Below the pieces are notes generated by a model. The model made no database searches and was not told where the DNA came from. It worked only from the letters and a program-made list of their open reading frames with translations. From positions 1 through 60,571 of the forward strand of contig DGEE01000120.1 of the NCBI GenBank assembly GCA_002385815.1: a DNA stretch of 60,571 nt, written 5' to 3'. The translations under genes and the position numbers were made by a program. This stretch comes from Hungateiclostridiaceae bacterium UBA3934. Lineage in GTDB: Bacteria > Bacillota > Clostridia > Acetivibrionales > DTU013. This document shows, piece by piece, positions 1 through 7,372 of this stretch; the first letter of the stretch is position 1; the number at the start of each line of letters is the position of its first letter.

Positions 1-19
1 AGATGTGTATAAGAGACAG
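1..19. other. Tn5/Nextera mosaic-end adapter remnant
   Basis: The first 19 bases, AGATGTGTATAAGAGACAG, are exactly the hyperactive Tn5 mosaic end used in tagmentation libraries. This is library sequence, not genome. Genomic sequence begins at about base 20. Confidence 0.97.
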
Positions 20-155
20 GACATATACTTTTACAGGGAAGGGCTGGGGGCATGCCGTCGGCATGAGCCAGGAAGGTGCCATAGGAATGGCTAAGGCCGG
101 AATGACATATGAAGATATACTCATGCATTATTTCCAGGGGACAAAGGTCGAATAA
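20..155 (+). CDS. SpoIID/LytB-type protein, C-terminal fragment
   Basis: An open frame runs from the left edge to TAA at 153-155 (44 codons from base 21), so only the C-terminus is present. It reads GKGWGHAVGMSQEGAIGMA, the signature end of the SpoIID/LytB (amidase enhancer) family, followed by the usual ILMHYFQGTKVE tail. In spore formers SpoIID is a membrane-anchored lytic transglycosylase needed for engulfment of the forespore; LytB-like relatives act on vegetative wall. The fragment does not distinguish spoIID proper from a paralogue. Its place just upstream of queA is a position where Clostridia often carry a SpoIID-domain gene next to ruvB; that context is from general knowledge. Confidence 0.8.
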
Positions 156-220
156 TAAGCATCATGTATTGTAAAATGTTCTGCAATATAGTATGATTTC
201 CACGATGTTGGATAAATAAA

Positions 221-245
221 CTGCATTGTTTGCAGCTTATTTTTT
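221..245 (+). terminator. Weak intrinsic terminator candidate after the spoIID-like gene
   Basis: Stem CTGCA (221-225) pairs with TGCAG (231-235) around a 5-base loop and is followed by a T-rich run (TTATTTTTT, 238-245). The stem is only 5 bp, so this is tentative. Confidence 0.4.
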
Positions 246-282
246 GAGTAATTCCCATCATCGTATGTTTACCGGATATTTT

Positions 283-310
283 TTGCTTTAAGTAAAAAGA
301 TAAGTATAAA
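283..310 (+). promoter_or_regulatory. Candidate sigma-A promoter for queA-tgt
   Basis: TTGCTT (283-288) is spaced 16 bases from TATAAA (305-310), about 30 bases before the queA start. The -35 is imperfect. Confidence 0.4.
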
Positions 311-341
311 ATGCGGACAATGTGGACAGAACAGGAGAAAT

Positions 342-1367
342 ATGAAAACCAGTGATTTTTACTATGAACTGCCGCAAGAGCTCATAGCTCAGGAGCCCAT
401 CGCCGAAAGGAGCAGTTCCAGACTGCTGGTGCTCGACAGAAACACCGGGAGTGTCGAACATAGGATATTCAGAGATATAAAGGAATATCTGAGATGCGGT
501 GATTGCCTGGTCCTCAATGATACCAGGGTGATGCCTGCAAGGCTTCTCGGTGTGAAGGAAGGTACAGGGGGCAGCATTGAGTTCGTTTTAATGAAGAATA
601 TATCAGGCGACTTATGGGAGGTCATCCTCAGACCGGGGAAACGGGCAAAACCAGGTGCCAGATTCGTTTTCGGTGATGGTTTGCTCAGAGCGGAGATCAT
701 TGATGTGGTGGAGGGCGGCAACAGGATCGCGAGATTTGAATATGACGGTATCTTCCATGAAGTACTGGATAAGGTCGGTATAGTGCCTCTGCCGCCATAT
801 ATCACTAAAAAGCTTGATGATGCCGAAAGGTATCAGACTGTATACTCAAGATATATGGGATCGGCTGCTGCACCTACTGCCGGGCTGCATTTTACCAGGG
901 GACTGCTGGAGGATCTGAAAAACAGCGGCATATATATCGTATATCTGACATTGCACGTCGGTCTTGGCACTTTCAGGCCAGTAAAGACCGAGAATATTGA
1001 AGACCATGTGATGCACTCCGAAGTATACTATCTGAGCAAGGAGGCTGCATATACCATCAATAAGGCCAGGGCGGAAGGCGGCAGGATCATTGCTGTTGGA
1101 ACGACAAGCTGCCGCGTTCTCGAGACTGTGAGCTCTGATGAGGGCATAGTCAGTCCATTGTCCGGTTCCACAGATATATTCATTTATCCCGGATACAGAT
1201 TCAAGGCTGTCGATGCAATGATTACCAACTTCCACCTGCCCGAATCTACACTTTTGATGCTCGTAAGTGCATTTGCCGGCAGGGAACGCATTCTGTCTGC
1301 CTACAGTTCTGCTGTTGAGCAGCGCTACAGATTTTTCAGCTTCGGAGATGCCATGTTTATAAAATGA
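342..1367 (+). CDS. queA: S-adenosylmethionine:tRNA ribosyltransferase-isomerase QueA
   Basis: QueA transfers and isomerises the ribosyl part of SAM onto 7-aminomethyl-7-deazaguanine at tRNA position 34, giving epoxyqueuosine. The 341-residue product has the family's normal length and begins MKTSDFYYELPQELIAQEP, typical of QueA. Conserved blocks YITKKLDDAERYQTVYS, APTAGLHFT and MITNFHLPESTLLML are all intact. The ATG is preceded by AGGAGAA (333-339). Its neighbour tgt, 30 bases downstream, supplies the preceding step of the same pathway, so the two are almost certainly cotranscribed. Confidence 0.97.
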   Translation: MKTSDFYYELPQELIAQEPIAERSSSRLLVLDRNTGSVEHRIFRDIKEYLRCGDCLVLNDTRVMPARLLGVKEGTGGSIEFVLMKNISGDLWEVILRPGKRAKPGARFVFGDGLLRAEIIDVVEGGNRIARFEYDGIFHEVLDKVGIVPLPPYITKKLDDAERYQTVYSRYMGSAAAPTAGLHFTRGLLEDLKNSGIYIVYLTLHVGLGTFRPVKTENIEDHVMHSEVYYLSKEAAYTINKARAEGGRIIAVGTTSCRVLETVSSDEGIVSPLSGSTDIFIYPGYRFKAVDAMITNFHLPESTLLMLVSAFAGRERILSAYSSAVEQRYRFFSFGDAMFIK

Positions 1368-1397
1368 TTTTATCAACAAGTCGGACAGGGAGAGAAG

Positions 1398-2519
1398 ATG
1401 GCTGCTATAAGATATGAATTAATAAAAAAGTGTAAACAGACAGGTGCCAGGCTCGGTATTGTCCACACACCCCATGGATCCTTTGAGACCCCTGCATTTA
1501 TGCCGGTTGGCACACAGGCTACCGTAAAAGGCATGTCTCCTGATGAAATGAAGGCAATCGGCGCAGGGATTATCCTGAGCAATACATACCATCTTTACAT
1601 GAGACCAGGCAATGAGCTGATACGTGAAGCAGGGGGACTCCACAGCTTTATGAACTGGGACAGGCCGATACTGACTGACAGCGGTGGGTTTCAGGTATTC
1701 AGCCTCAGTGATCTGAGGAACATTAAAGAGGAAGGTGTAACCTTCAGATCCCATATCGACGGATCAAAGCATTTGTTCACACCTGAGCTGGCTATAAAGA
1801 TACAGAACGATCTCGGCAGCGATATAATAATGGCATTCGATGAGTGTATCCCTTATCCTGCAGACCGCGATTATGCAAAAAAATCGCTGGAAAGGACTAC
1901 CAGGTGGGCGGAAAGGTGCAAAAGTGCGCATAAGAACACAGAAAGCCAGGCTTTATTCGGTATTGTCCAGGGAGGAGTGTATGACGACCTGAGGATGCAA
2001 AGTGCAAAGGAACTCCTGAGGCTCGATTTCCCGGGATATGCCATCGGAGGCCTGAGTGTCGGAGAACCGGCGCAGGATATGTACAGGGTACTGGAATGCA
2101 CTGTCCCGCTGCTTCCTGAGGACAGACCCAGGTATCTCATGGGTGTGGGAAGTCCTGATTATCTTGTTGAAGGAGCTATACGCGGCATCGATATGTTCGA
2201 CTGCGTGCTGCCTACAAGGATAGGTCGGAACGGGACAGTAATGACTTCAGAAGGCAGGATCATAGTCCGGGATGCGAAGTATGCAAGAGATTTTTCACCG
2301 CTGGATCCGAAATGCGGATGTTACGCATGCAAAAACTTTACAAGGGCGTATATCAGGCATTTGCTGAAGGCGCAGGAAATCCTGGGGATGAGACTTGCCA
2401 CATGGCACAATCTAAAATTCCTTTTGGACTTGATGAGTGGTATAAGACAAGCTATAATTGAGGATAGACTTGGAGATTTCAGGGATGAATTTTTCAGATC
2501 ATATGGATATAAGCATTAA
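1398..2519 (+). CDS. tgt: tRNA-guanine(34) transglycosylase
   Basis: Tgt swaps the guanine at the wobble position of GUN-anticodon tRNAs (Asp, Asn, His, Tyr) for preQ1. The 373-residue protein shows the substrate-binding and active-site blocks LTDSGGFQVFSL and AIGGLSVGE, the nucleophile region FDCVLPTRIGRNG, and the C-terminal zinc site CGCYAC with a downstream His (ATWHNL). Length is normal for the bacterial enzyme. A GGGAGAAG ribosome site precedes the ATG. It follows queA by 30 bases and precedes yajC, an order common in Firmicutes. The tRNA-Asn (GTT anticodon) gene at 14562 is one expected substrate. Confidence 0.97.
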   Translation: MAAIRYELIKKCKQTGARLGIVHTPHGSFETPAFMPVGTQATVKGMSPDEMKAIGAGIILSNTYHLYMRPGNELIREAGGLHSFMNWDRPILTDSGGFQVFSLSDLRNIKEEGVTFRSHIDGSKHLFTPELAIKIQNDLGSDIIMAFDECIPYPADRDYAKKSLERTTRWAERCKSAHKNTESQALFGIVQGGVYDDLRMQSAKELLRLDFPGYAIGGLSVGEPAQDMYRVLECTVPLLPEDRPRYLMGVGSPDYLVEGAIRGIDMFDCVLPTRIGRNGTVMTSEGRIIVRDAKYARDFSPLDPKCGCYACKNFTRAYIRHLLKAQEILGMRLATWHNLKFLLDLMSGIRQAIIEDRLGDFRDEFFRSYGYKH

Positions 2520-2578
2520 AACCTGTTATTTTGGTCGCACTCAGACCTATAATAAATAAGAACCAAAGGAGGAATATT

Positions 2579-2869
2579 ATGGACGGTCAAGGCATAAGCA
2601 TGTGGCTTCCAACGTTGGGCTACCTGGTATTTTTTATCCTGATGATGTATTTGCTTATATTCCTGCCCCAAAAGAGAAGGGACAAGAAAGCCAAAGCAAT
2701 GCTCGATTCGATGCAGGTAGGCAACGAAGTGATAACTATCGGCGGTGTATCTGGAAAAATCGTCAACATAAAGGACGATGAGGTAACGATAGAAACCGGA
2801 GTAGAGAAAGCCAAGATCAATTTCAAAAAATGGGCTATTAAAGAAGTGATAAAGCCTATCGAAAACTGA
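2579..2869 (+). CDS. yajC: Preprotein translocase subunit YajC
   Basis: YajC is a small membrane protein that associates with SecDF and the SecYEG translocon. The 96-residue product has one N-terminal membrane segment (LGYLVFFILMMYLLIFLP, about residues 11-28), then the family motif PQKRRDKKAKAMLDSMQVG and a soluble domain (GGVSGKIVNI...). I chose the ATG at 2579 because AAAGGAGG lies at an ideal distance and the residues fit the family; a longer frame from a TTG at 2531 has no ribosome site. It follows tgt in the usual tgt-yajC order; secD-secF lie 3 kb downstream. Confidence 0.95.
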   Translation: MDGQGISMWLPTLGYLVFFILMMYLLIFLPQKRRDKKAKAMLDSMQVGNEVITIGGVSGKIVNIKDDEVTIETGVEKAKINFKKWAIKEVIKPIEN

Positions 2870-2901
2870 TCCGGGCTTTAAACCGGAGGTTATCAGAGGG
2901 A

Positions 2902-2956
2902 GTTGCCCAGTCCGGAGAGACGGGCTGGAAAATTCTCATCATAATTTAATGCAACT
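2902..2956 (+). other. Structured RNA element between yajC and the next gene
   Basis: AGTTGC (2902-2907) can pair with GCAACT (2951-2956), enclosing an 8-bp hairpin CCAGTCCG (2907-2914) / CGGGCTGG (2921-2928; one G-U) with a GAGAGA loop. The two helices share base 2907, so one pair must give way. It lies just before an intrinsic terminator. I do not recognise an RNA family; it may be part of the 3' UTR of the queA-tgt-yajC transcript. Confidence 0.4.
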
Positions 2957-2957
2957 T

Positions 2958-2986
2958 ATCCCGTTGAAGCACAAGCGGGATTTTTT
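2958..2986 (+). terminator. Intrinsic terminator of queA-tgt-yajC
   Basis: ATCCCGTTG pairs with CAAGCGGGAT (one bulged G) around AAGCA and is followed by TTTTTT. It separates yajC from the membrane-protein gene. Confidence 0.8.
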
Positions 2987-3109
2987 GCTGCCAGGAGCGG
3001 GTTCTGATACCGGAAGCTGATTTGGAGCAGGTTAAGACATACACCGGTTCTATATATTTGTTTCAGGTAATAATATATAGTAAAAAACCATATGCCTGGG
3101 AGTGATATA

Positions 3110-3544
3110 ATGCCGGCAATTAAAAGAAGCACAAAACATGAGGAATATGACAGGCTTAACCTGATATTGATTTTGAAAGGGCTCCTAGCATCCTATATAG
3201 TAACCATACCTGCGTTCATGGTTTTTGCGCTGATCCTTGCAAATGTCGATTTTCCGCAGAGACTTGTCACACCAGTGGTGGTGATAATAACTGTTGTCAG
3301 TGTCCTCACGGCAGGAGCAGTATCCACCAGAGGTGTCCGGAGCAAAGGATGGCTCAACGGGAGTATTGTGGGTCTGACGTATATGATCATCCTTTATTTA
3401 TTCAGCAGTGTCGTTTATGGGAATTTTGCAGTAGACAGGAATGTTCTGACAATGACGGTAATTGGAGTGCTTTCCGGAGCTATCGGCGGCATAATGAGCA
3501 TAAACTCCCCGAAAGTGCAGAAATACAAATATATCGACAGTTGA
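3110..3544 (+). CDS. TIGR04086-like small integral membrane protein
   Basis: A 144-residue protein with four predicted membrane segments (roughly residues 20-42, 50-68, 77-98 and 108-130) and short charged ends. It resembles the TIGR04086 family of Clostridia, often found between yajC and the SCIFF gene; that placement is the main support. No function is established. I start at ATG 3110, preceded by GGGAG at 7 bases, rather than ATG 3092, which has no clear ribosome site. The gene has its own upstream terminator and is followed by a separate promoter for scfA. Confidence 0.7.
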   Translation: MPAIKRSTKHEEYDRLNLILILKGLLASYIVTIPAFMVFALILANVDFPQRLVTPVVVIITVVSVLTAGAVSTRGVRSKGWLNGSIVGLTYMIILYLFSSVVYGNFAVDRNVLTMTVIGVLSGAIGGIMSINSPKVQKYKYIDS

Positions 3545-3566
3545 CCTTTTCATCTTTTGGTGAATA

Positions 3567-3575
3567 TGCTATAAT
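3567..3575 (+). promoter_or_regulatory. Extended -10 promoter for scfA
   Basis: TGCTATAAT (3567-3575) is a perfect extended -10. No good -35 sits at 17 bases; a TTGACC at 3541 is too far away (23-base spacer). Confidence 0.55.
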
Positions 3576-3628
3576 ATTTTGGCAAACCATGAGTGTTGCA
3601 AATTACTAACAGATCAGGAGGATTACAT

Positions 3629-3769
3629 ATGAAACATATAAAGACCATCAATGCACCAATATCGAAGAAGGATATCAAAAACTCCGGATGCGGCGAATGC
3701 CAGACATCCTGCCAGTCGGCATGCAAGACCAGCTGTACTGTGGCAAACCAGAAATGTGAGAAGAGATGA
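3629..3769 (+). CDS. scfA: SCIFF peptide: six-cysteine ribosomal peptide precursor
   Basis: This 46-residue gene is short and easily missed. It encodes MKHIKTINAPISKKDIKNSG followed by a Cys-rich half; cysteines are at residues 21, 24, 28, 32, 36 and 43, matching the SCIFF family (six cysteines in about forty-five residues). AGGAGG sits 7 bases before the ATG. The peptide is the substrate of the radical SAM enzyme encoded next (scfB), which in studied homologues forms Cys-to-Thr thioether links; Thr34 and Thr37 sit among the cysteines here. SCIFF is nearly universal in Clostridia, and its cellular role remains unknown. Confidence 0.95.
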   Translation: MKHIKTINAPISKKDIKNSGCGECQTSCQSACKTSCTVANQKCEKR

Positions 3770-3880
3770 CCTGCTGAAGAGCTTTGACAGCGGGGGGCTG
3801 TACGCCTCTCGCTGTTATTATGTCCGGATGTGCCCGCTCAAGGCTTTAATGAAGGACATCAGCGGAATGGAGAGACAAAA

Positions 3881-5248
3881 ATGATACACAAATTTACGAT
3901 GCATGGAACCAATATCGTGTTGGATGTCAACAGTGGCACAGTACATGTCGTCGATGATATGACATTTGAAATTATTGATGAACTGGGAAAACCAGATGAA
4001 GAGATCATAGAGAAGCTGTCCGCCAGATACAGCAGTGAAGAAATAAGAGAAGCTCTGATAGAATTGAGAGGTTTGCAGGCTGCAGGACAGCTTATGTCCG
4101 AGGATATATATGAAGAATATCTGGCGAAAAACCCTCTGTACAATGAAGGACAGCCGATCGTCAAAGCTTTGTGCCTCCATATCGCACATGACTGCAATCT
4201 GAGGTGCAGGTATTGCTTCGCTTCTACAGGTGATTTCGGCACCAGGAGGACTCTGATGCCGCTATCGGTGGCAAAGAAAGCAATAGATTTCCTGATAGAG
4301 AGATCGGGAACCCGCCGCAACCTTGAAGTGGATTTCTTTGGCGGTGAACCGCTGCTCAATTTCGATACTGTAAAGCAAACAGTGCTCTATGCACTTGAAA
4401 GAGAGAAGGAAACAGGGAAGAACTTCAGGTTCACGCTCACTACAAATGCAGTGCTGCTGAATGAAGATCACAAACGATTCATAAATGAATACATGGGGAA
4501 TGTGGTGCTGAGCCTTGACGGAAGGCCGGAGGTGAATGACAGGATGCGTTGCCGGGCAGACGGCAGAGGCACTTACAGCGATATATTGCCTAAAATAAAA
4601 GATATGGCTGATTCAAGAGATCAGGACAACTATTATGTAAGAGGCACATTTACCCGTGAAAACCTTGATTTCTCAAAGGATGTACTGCACCTGGCGGACC
4701 TTGGGTTCAAACAAGTGTCAGTGGAGCCTGTGGTCGCTGCCAGGGAAACCGGATTCGATCTGAGGCATGAGGACCTGCCGGTGCTGTTCAGGGAATACGA
4801 AGAACTGGCACTGGAATATGTCAAGCGGTACAGTGAGTCCAGAGGTTTTAATTTTTTCCACTTCATGATCGATCTGGAACAGGGGCCGTGTGTAATAAAG
4901 CGAATGAAAGGGTGTGGCGCGGGACATGAATATCTGGCGGTGACGCCTGAGGGAGACCTGTATCCCTGCCATCAGTTCGTAGGAATGGACCAGTTTAAAA
5001 TGGGTAATGTCAATAAAGGCTTTGAAACAGATGTTGCGATCTGCGATATGTTCAGAAGAGAAAATATATATACAAAAGCAGAGTGCAGGAAATGCTGGGC
5101 CAGATTTTTCTGCAGCGGAGGCTGCGCGGCAAATGCATGGCAGTTCAACAACAGTCTGGACAAGCCTTATGATATAGGATGCAATCTCGAAAGAAAAAGA
5201 GTGGAGTGTGCACTGTGGATCAAGGCAGTCGAATCAGATCCGGAATAA
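3881..5248 (+). CDS. scfB: Radical SAM SCIFF maturase
   Basis: ScfB is an S-adenosylmethionine radical enzyme that installs thioether crosslinks in the SCIFF peptide. The 455-residue product has an N-terminal PqqD-like recognition domain (about residues 1-80), the radical SAM core with CNLRCRYC (C105, C109, C112) and a C-terminal SPASM domain rich in cysteines (ten in the last 120 residues, including CRKCWARFFCSGGC) for two auxiliary [4Fe-4S] clusters. I start at ATG 3881, preceded by GGAGAG, which gives the family's MIHKFTMHGTNIVLDVNSG start; the longer frame from 3830 has no ribosome site. It follows scfA by 111 bases and is probably in the same transcript. Confidence 0.96.
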   Translation: MIHKFTMHGTNIVLDVNSGTVHVVDDMTFEIIDELGKPDEEIIEKLSARYSSEEIREALIELRGLQAAGQLMSEDIYEEYLAKNPLYNEGQPIVKALCLHIAHDCNLRCRYCFASTGDFGTRRTLMPLSVAKKAIDFLIERSGTRRNLEVDFFGGEPLLNFDTVKQTVLYALEREKETGKNFRFTLTTNAVLLNEDHKRFINEYMGNVVLSLDGRPEVNDRMRCRADGRGTYSDILPKIKDMADSRDQDNYYVRGTFTRENLDFSKDVLHLADLGFKQVSVEPVVAARETGFDLRHEDLPVLFREYEELALEYVKRYSESRGFNFFHFMIDLEQGPCVIKRMKGCGAGHEYLAVTPEGDLYPCHQFVGMDQFKMGNVNKGFETDVAICDMFRRENIYTKAECRKCWARFFCSGGCAANAWQFNNSLDKPYDIGCNLERKRVECALWIKAVESDPE

Positions 5249-5292
5249 CAGTATCACAGTGCGGAAAACCCGGAAGGGAAAGAGGTGTCAAA

Positions 5293-5952
5293 TTGATTAC
5301 CATCGAAGATATCAGAAAAAACAGGGAAATCAGAACGCTGCTGACTATCACGGGGGCTCAGATGCGGGCACTGGGCTATACAGAGCACTCTTTCAGGCAT
5401 GTTGGTCTTGTGGCTGACACTGCCGGGAATATACTGGAGCAACTGGGCTTTCCGGAAAGAGAGGTGGAGCTGGCCAGGATCGCCGGGTATCTTCACGATA
5501 TAGGGAATGCAGTCAACAGGAGCGGCCATGCTCATATAGGTGCTGTATTGGCCTATCAGATACTGACAGGCATGGGCATGGATTACGATGAAGCTGCCCA
5601 GATAATGATGGCGATAGGGAACCATGATGAGCAGACAGGAACACCTGTAAGCAGTATTGCGGCAGCTCTTATACTGGCCGACAAGTCGGATGTGCACAGG
5701 AGCAGGGTGACGAATACAGATCTGGCCACATTTGACATACATGACAGGGTCAATTACGCAGTTGAAAAGTCTGAAATCTCAGTGGACAGCGAAAAGAAGA
5801 CCTGTGACCTGATACTGGACATAGATACGAAAATTTGTCCTGTGATGGATTACTTTGAAATTTTCCTTGTGCGAATGACAATGAACAGACGTGCTGCAGC
5901 CTTTTTAGGTCTGCAGTTCCAGTTGTTCATAAATGATACCAAGCTGATCTGA
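5293..5952 (+). CDS. HD-domain metal-dependent phosphohydrolase
   Basis: A 219-residue HD-superfamily protein. The metal-binding set is visible: H36, H68-D69 (GYLHDIGN), H79/H81, H111 (IGNHDEQ) and D130 (ILADKSD). The substrate cannot be deduced; relatives cleave nucleotides. I place the start at TTG 5293, preceded by GAGGTG, which gives MITIEDIRKNREI. The frame extends upstream into the end of scfB, but that extension is unlikely to be coding. It lies 44 bases after scfB, a conserved neighbourhood in several Clostridia, and is followed by a weak hairpin (5963-5980) and the secDF promoter. Confidence 0.85.
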   Translation: MITIEDIRKNREIRTLLTITGAQMRALGYTEHSFRHVGLVADTAGNILEQLGFPEREVELARIAGYLHDIGNAVNRSGHAHIGAVLAYQILTGMGMDYDEAAQIMMAIGNHDEQTGTPVSSIAAALILADKSDVHRSRVTNTDLATFDIHDRVNYAVEKSEISVDSEKKTCDLILDIDTKICPVMDYFEIFLVRMTMNRRAAAFLGLQFQLFINDTKLI

Positions 5953-5987
5953 CAACTTATACGCTCTTCTTCATAAGAGCAATTATA

Positions 5988-6016
5988 TTGACTCACTGAA
6001 ACGATAGTAATATAAT
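5988..6016 (+). promoter_or_regulatory. Strong sigma-A promoter of secDF
   Basis: TTGACT (5988-5993), a 17-base spacer, then TATAAT (6011-6016), about 38 bases before secD. Confidence 0.85.
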
Positions 6017-6017
6017 T

Positions 6018-6029
6018 ACCACATGTGGT
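6018..6029. promoter_or_regulatory. 12-bp perfect palindrome at the secDF transcription start
   Basis: ACCACATGTGGT is a perfect 12-bp palindrome starting 2 bases after the -10 box. The position suits a repressor operator; no regulator is recognised. Confidence 0.4.
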
Positions 6030-6053
6030 TAAGCAAAGGAGGATTTTATACAG

Positions 6054-7370
6054 ATGAAAGGGAACAACGGGCTGAAGCTGTTCCTCGTTTTTGCCCTGAT
6101 TGCCGTGATGACATATATTTGCTTCGCCGGCAGTCTTTTTGGCCTTGTAAAGATACCCGGTGTAAATGATATAGTCCCGGGTATTGATATCAACGGGGGA
6201 ATAGATGCGATGCTGTATGCAGTCACTGAAGAGGGAGTAAAGCCCACTCAGGAGGATCTTGATACTGCAAAGGTTATAATCGGGAAGAGACTTGATAAGG
6301 CTGGTATCCTTGACAGATACCTCACCACCGACGTGAATGCGGGCAGAGTCATCGTTCAGATACCGTGGGCTCCGGGAGAAACAGATTTCAATCCGGACAA
6401 GACTCTGGACATGATAGGTGAAACGGCTCTGCTGACATTCCAGGAGGTCGATGAAGACAAATTGGATGATAACGGGAATCCCTTGCCTACTAACCGGAAA
6501 GTCCTCGAAGGTACTGATGTTGTCAATGCCTATCCGGCTCAGAACCCGATGACAAAAGGCATGGAGGTGGTCCTGGAGCTCAATGACAGGGGCAGGGAAG
6601 CGTTTGCCGAGGCCACGGGAAGGCTGATAGGTCAGCGCATAGCCATTTTCATGGATGATCAGTTCATCTCCGCTCCGGTCGTACAATCGCATATCACGGA
6701 AGGAAATGCCGTTATCACTCTCGGCAACAGAGACCATGACGAGGCAGTCAAAGAAGCCAAGGAACTGGCTGACACCATAAGAGCCGGTGCACTGCCGTTC
6801 AAGCTGGAGGCGAAGCAAGTCAACGCCATTAGCCCGCTGCTGGGAAGAGGTGCTCTTGATGTTACGATAAGGGCTTTCATTGTGGCATTCCTGCTCATAT
6901 GTATGTTCATGATATTGTATTACAGATTGCCGGGGCTGATTGCGTCCATTGCACTTTTTATGCTGACGATCATGACGCTCAATTTTGTATCCTGGCTGGG
7001 TATCACACTCACACTTCCAGGACTTGCAGGTATTGTCCTGTCAGTGGGCATGGGAGTCGATGCCAATGTCATAATAACCGAAAGGATAAAGGAAGAACTC
7101 CGTTCCGGAAAGACCATCAAGACTGCCATCGACCTCGGATTTAAGAGAGCTTTCTCTGCAATAGTAGACGGGAATGTAACCACACTGATAGTAGCAGTGA
7201 TACTTTATTTCTTTGGAACAGGCGCCATGATTTCATTCGCATACACATTGTCCATTGGTGTCATTGTAAGCTTCTTTACCGCTTTGACGCTTACCAGGAC
7301 GATCCTGAACTCTGTTTCTGATATCGATATAGCCAGAAAAACATGGCTGTATGGCGTCAAGGAGGTGTAG
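6054..7370 (+). CDS. secD: Protein translocase subunit SecD
   Basis: SecD and SecF form a membrane complex that uses the proton gradient to help pull proteins out of the SecYEG channel. The 438-residue product has a first membrane segment (about residues 8-28), the extracytoplasmic domain (GIDINGGIDAML..., RVIVQIPWAPGETD), and five C-terminal membrane segments with GMGVDANVIITERIKEELR, the key SecD motif. Length matches the compact SecD of Firmicutes. AAAGGAGG lies 11 bases before the ATG. It is 2 bases from secF and has its own strong promoter. Confidence 0.95.
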   Translation: MKGNNGLKLFLVFALIAVMTYICFAGSLFGLVKIPGVNDIVPGIDINGGIDAMLYAVTEEGVKPTQEDLDTAKVIIGKRLDKAGILDRYLTTDVNAGRVIVQIPWAPGETDFNPDKTLDMIGETALLTFQEVDEDKLDDNGNPLPTNRKVLEGTDVVNAYPAQNPMTKGMEVVLELNDRGREAFAEATGRLIGQRIAIFMDDQFISAPVVQSHITEGNAVITLGNRDHDEAVKEAKELADTIRAGALPFKLEAKQVNAISPLLGRGALDVTIRAFIVAFLLICMFMILYYRLPGLIASIALFMLTIMTLNFVSWLGITLTLPGLAGIVLSVGMGVDANVIITERIKEELRSGKTIKTAIDLGFKRAFSAIVDGNVTTLIVAVILYFFGTGAMISFAYTLSIGVIVSFFTALTLTRTILNSVSDIDIARKTWLYGVKEV

Positions 7371-7372
7371 TC

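Noticed and set aside
3541..3546. TTGACC as -35 for scfA
   Set aside because: The spacer to TATAAT is 23 bases, too long; the extended -10 explains the promoter better.
3651..3884. 77-residue frame overlapping scfA
   Set aside because: It is scfA read in the wrong frame; the 46-residue frame has the ribosome site and the SCIFF cysteine pattern.
5850..6818. 322-residue minus-strand frame across the HD gene end and secD
   Set aside because: It crosses the secDF promoter and covers secD in antisense; no family resemblance.
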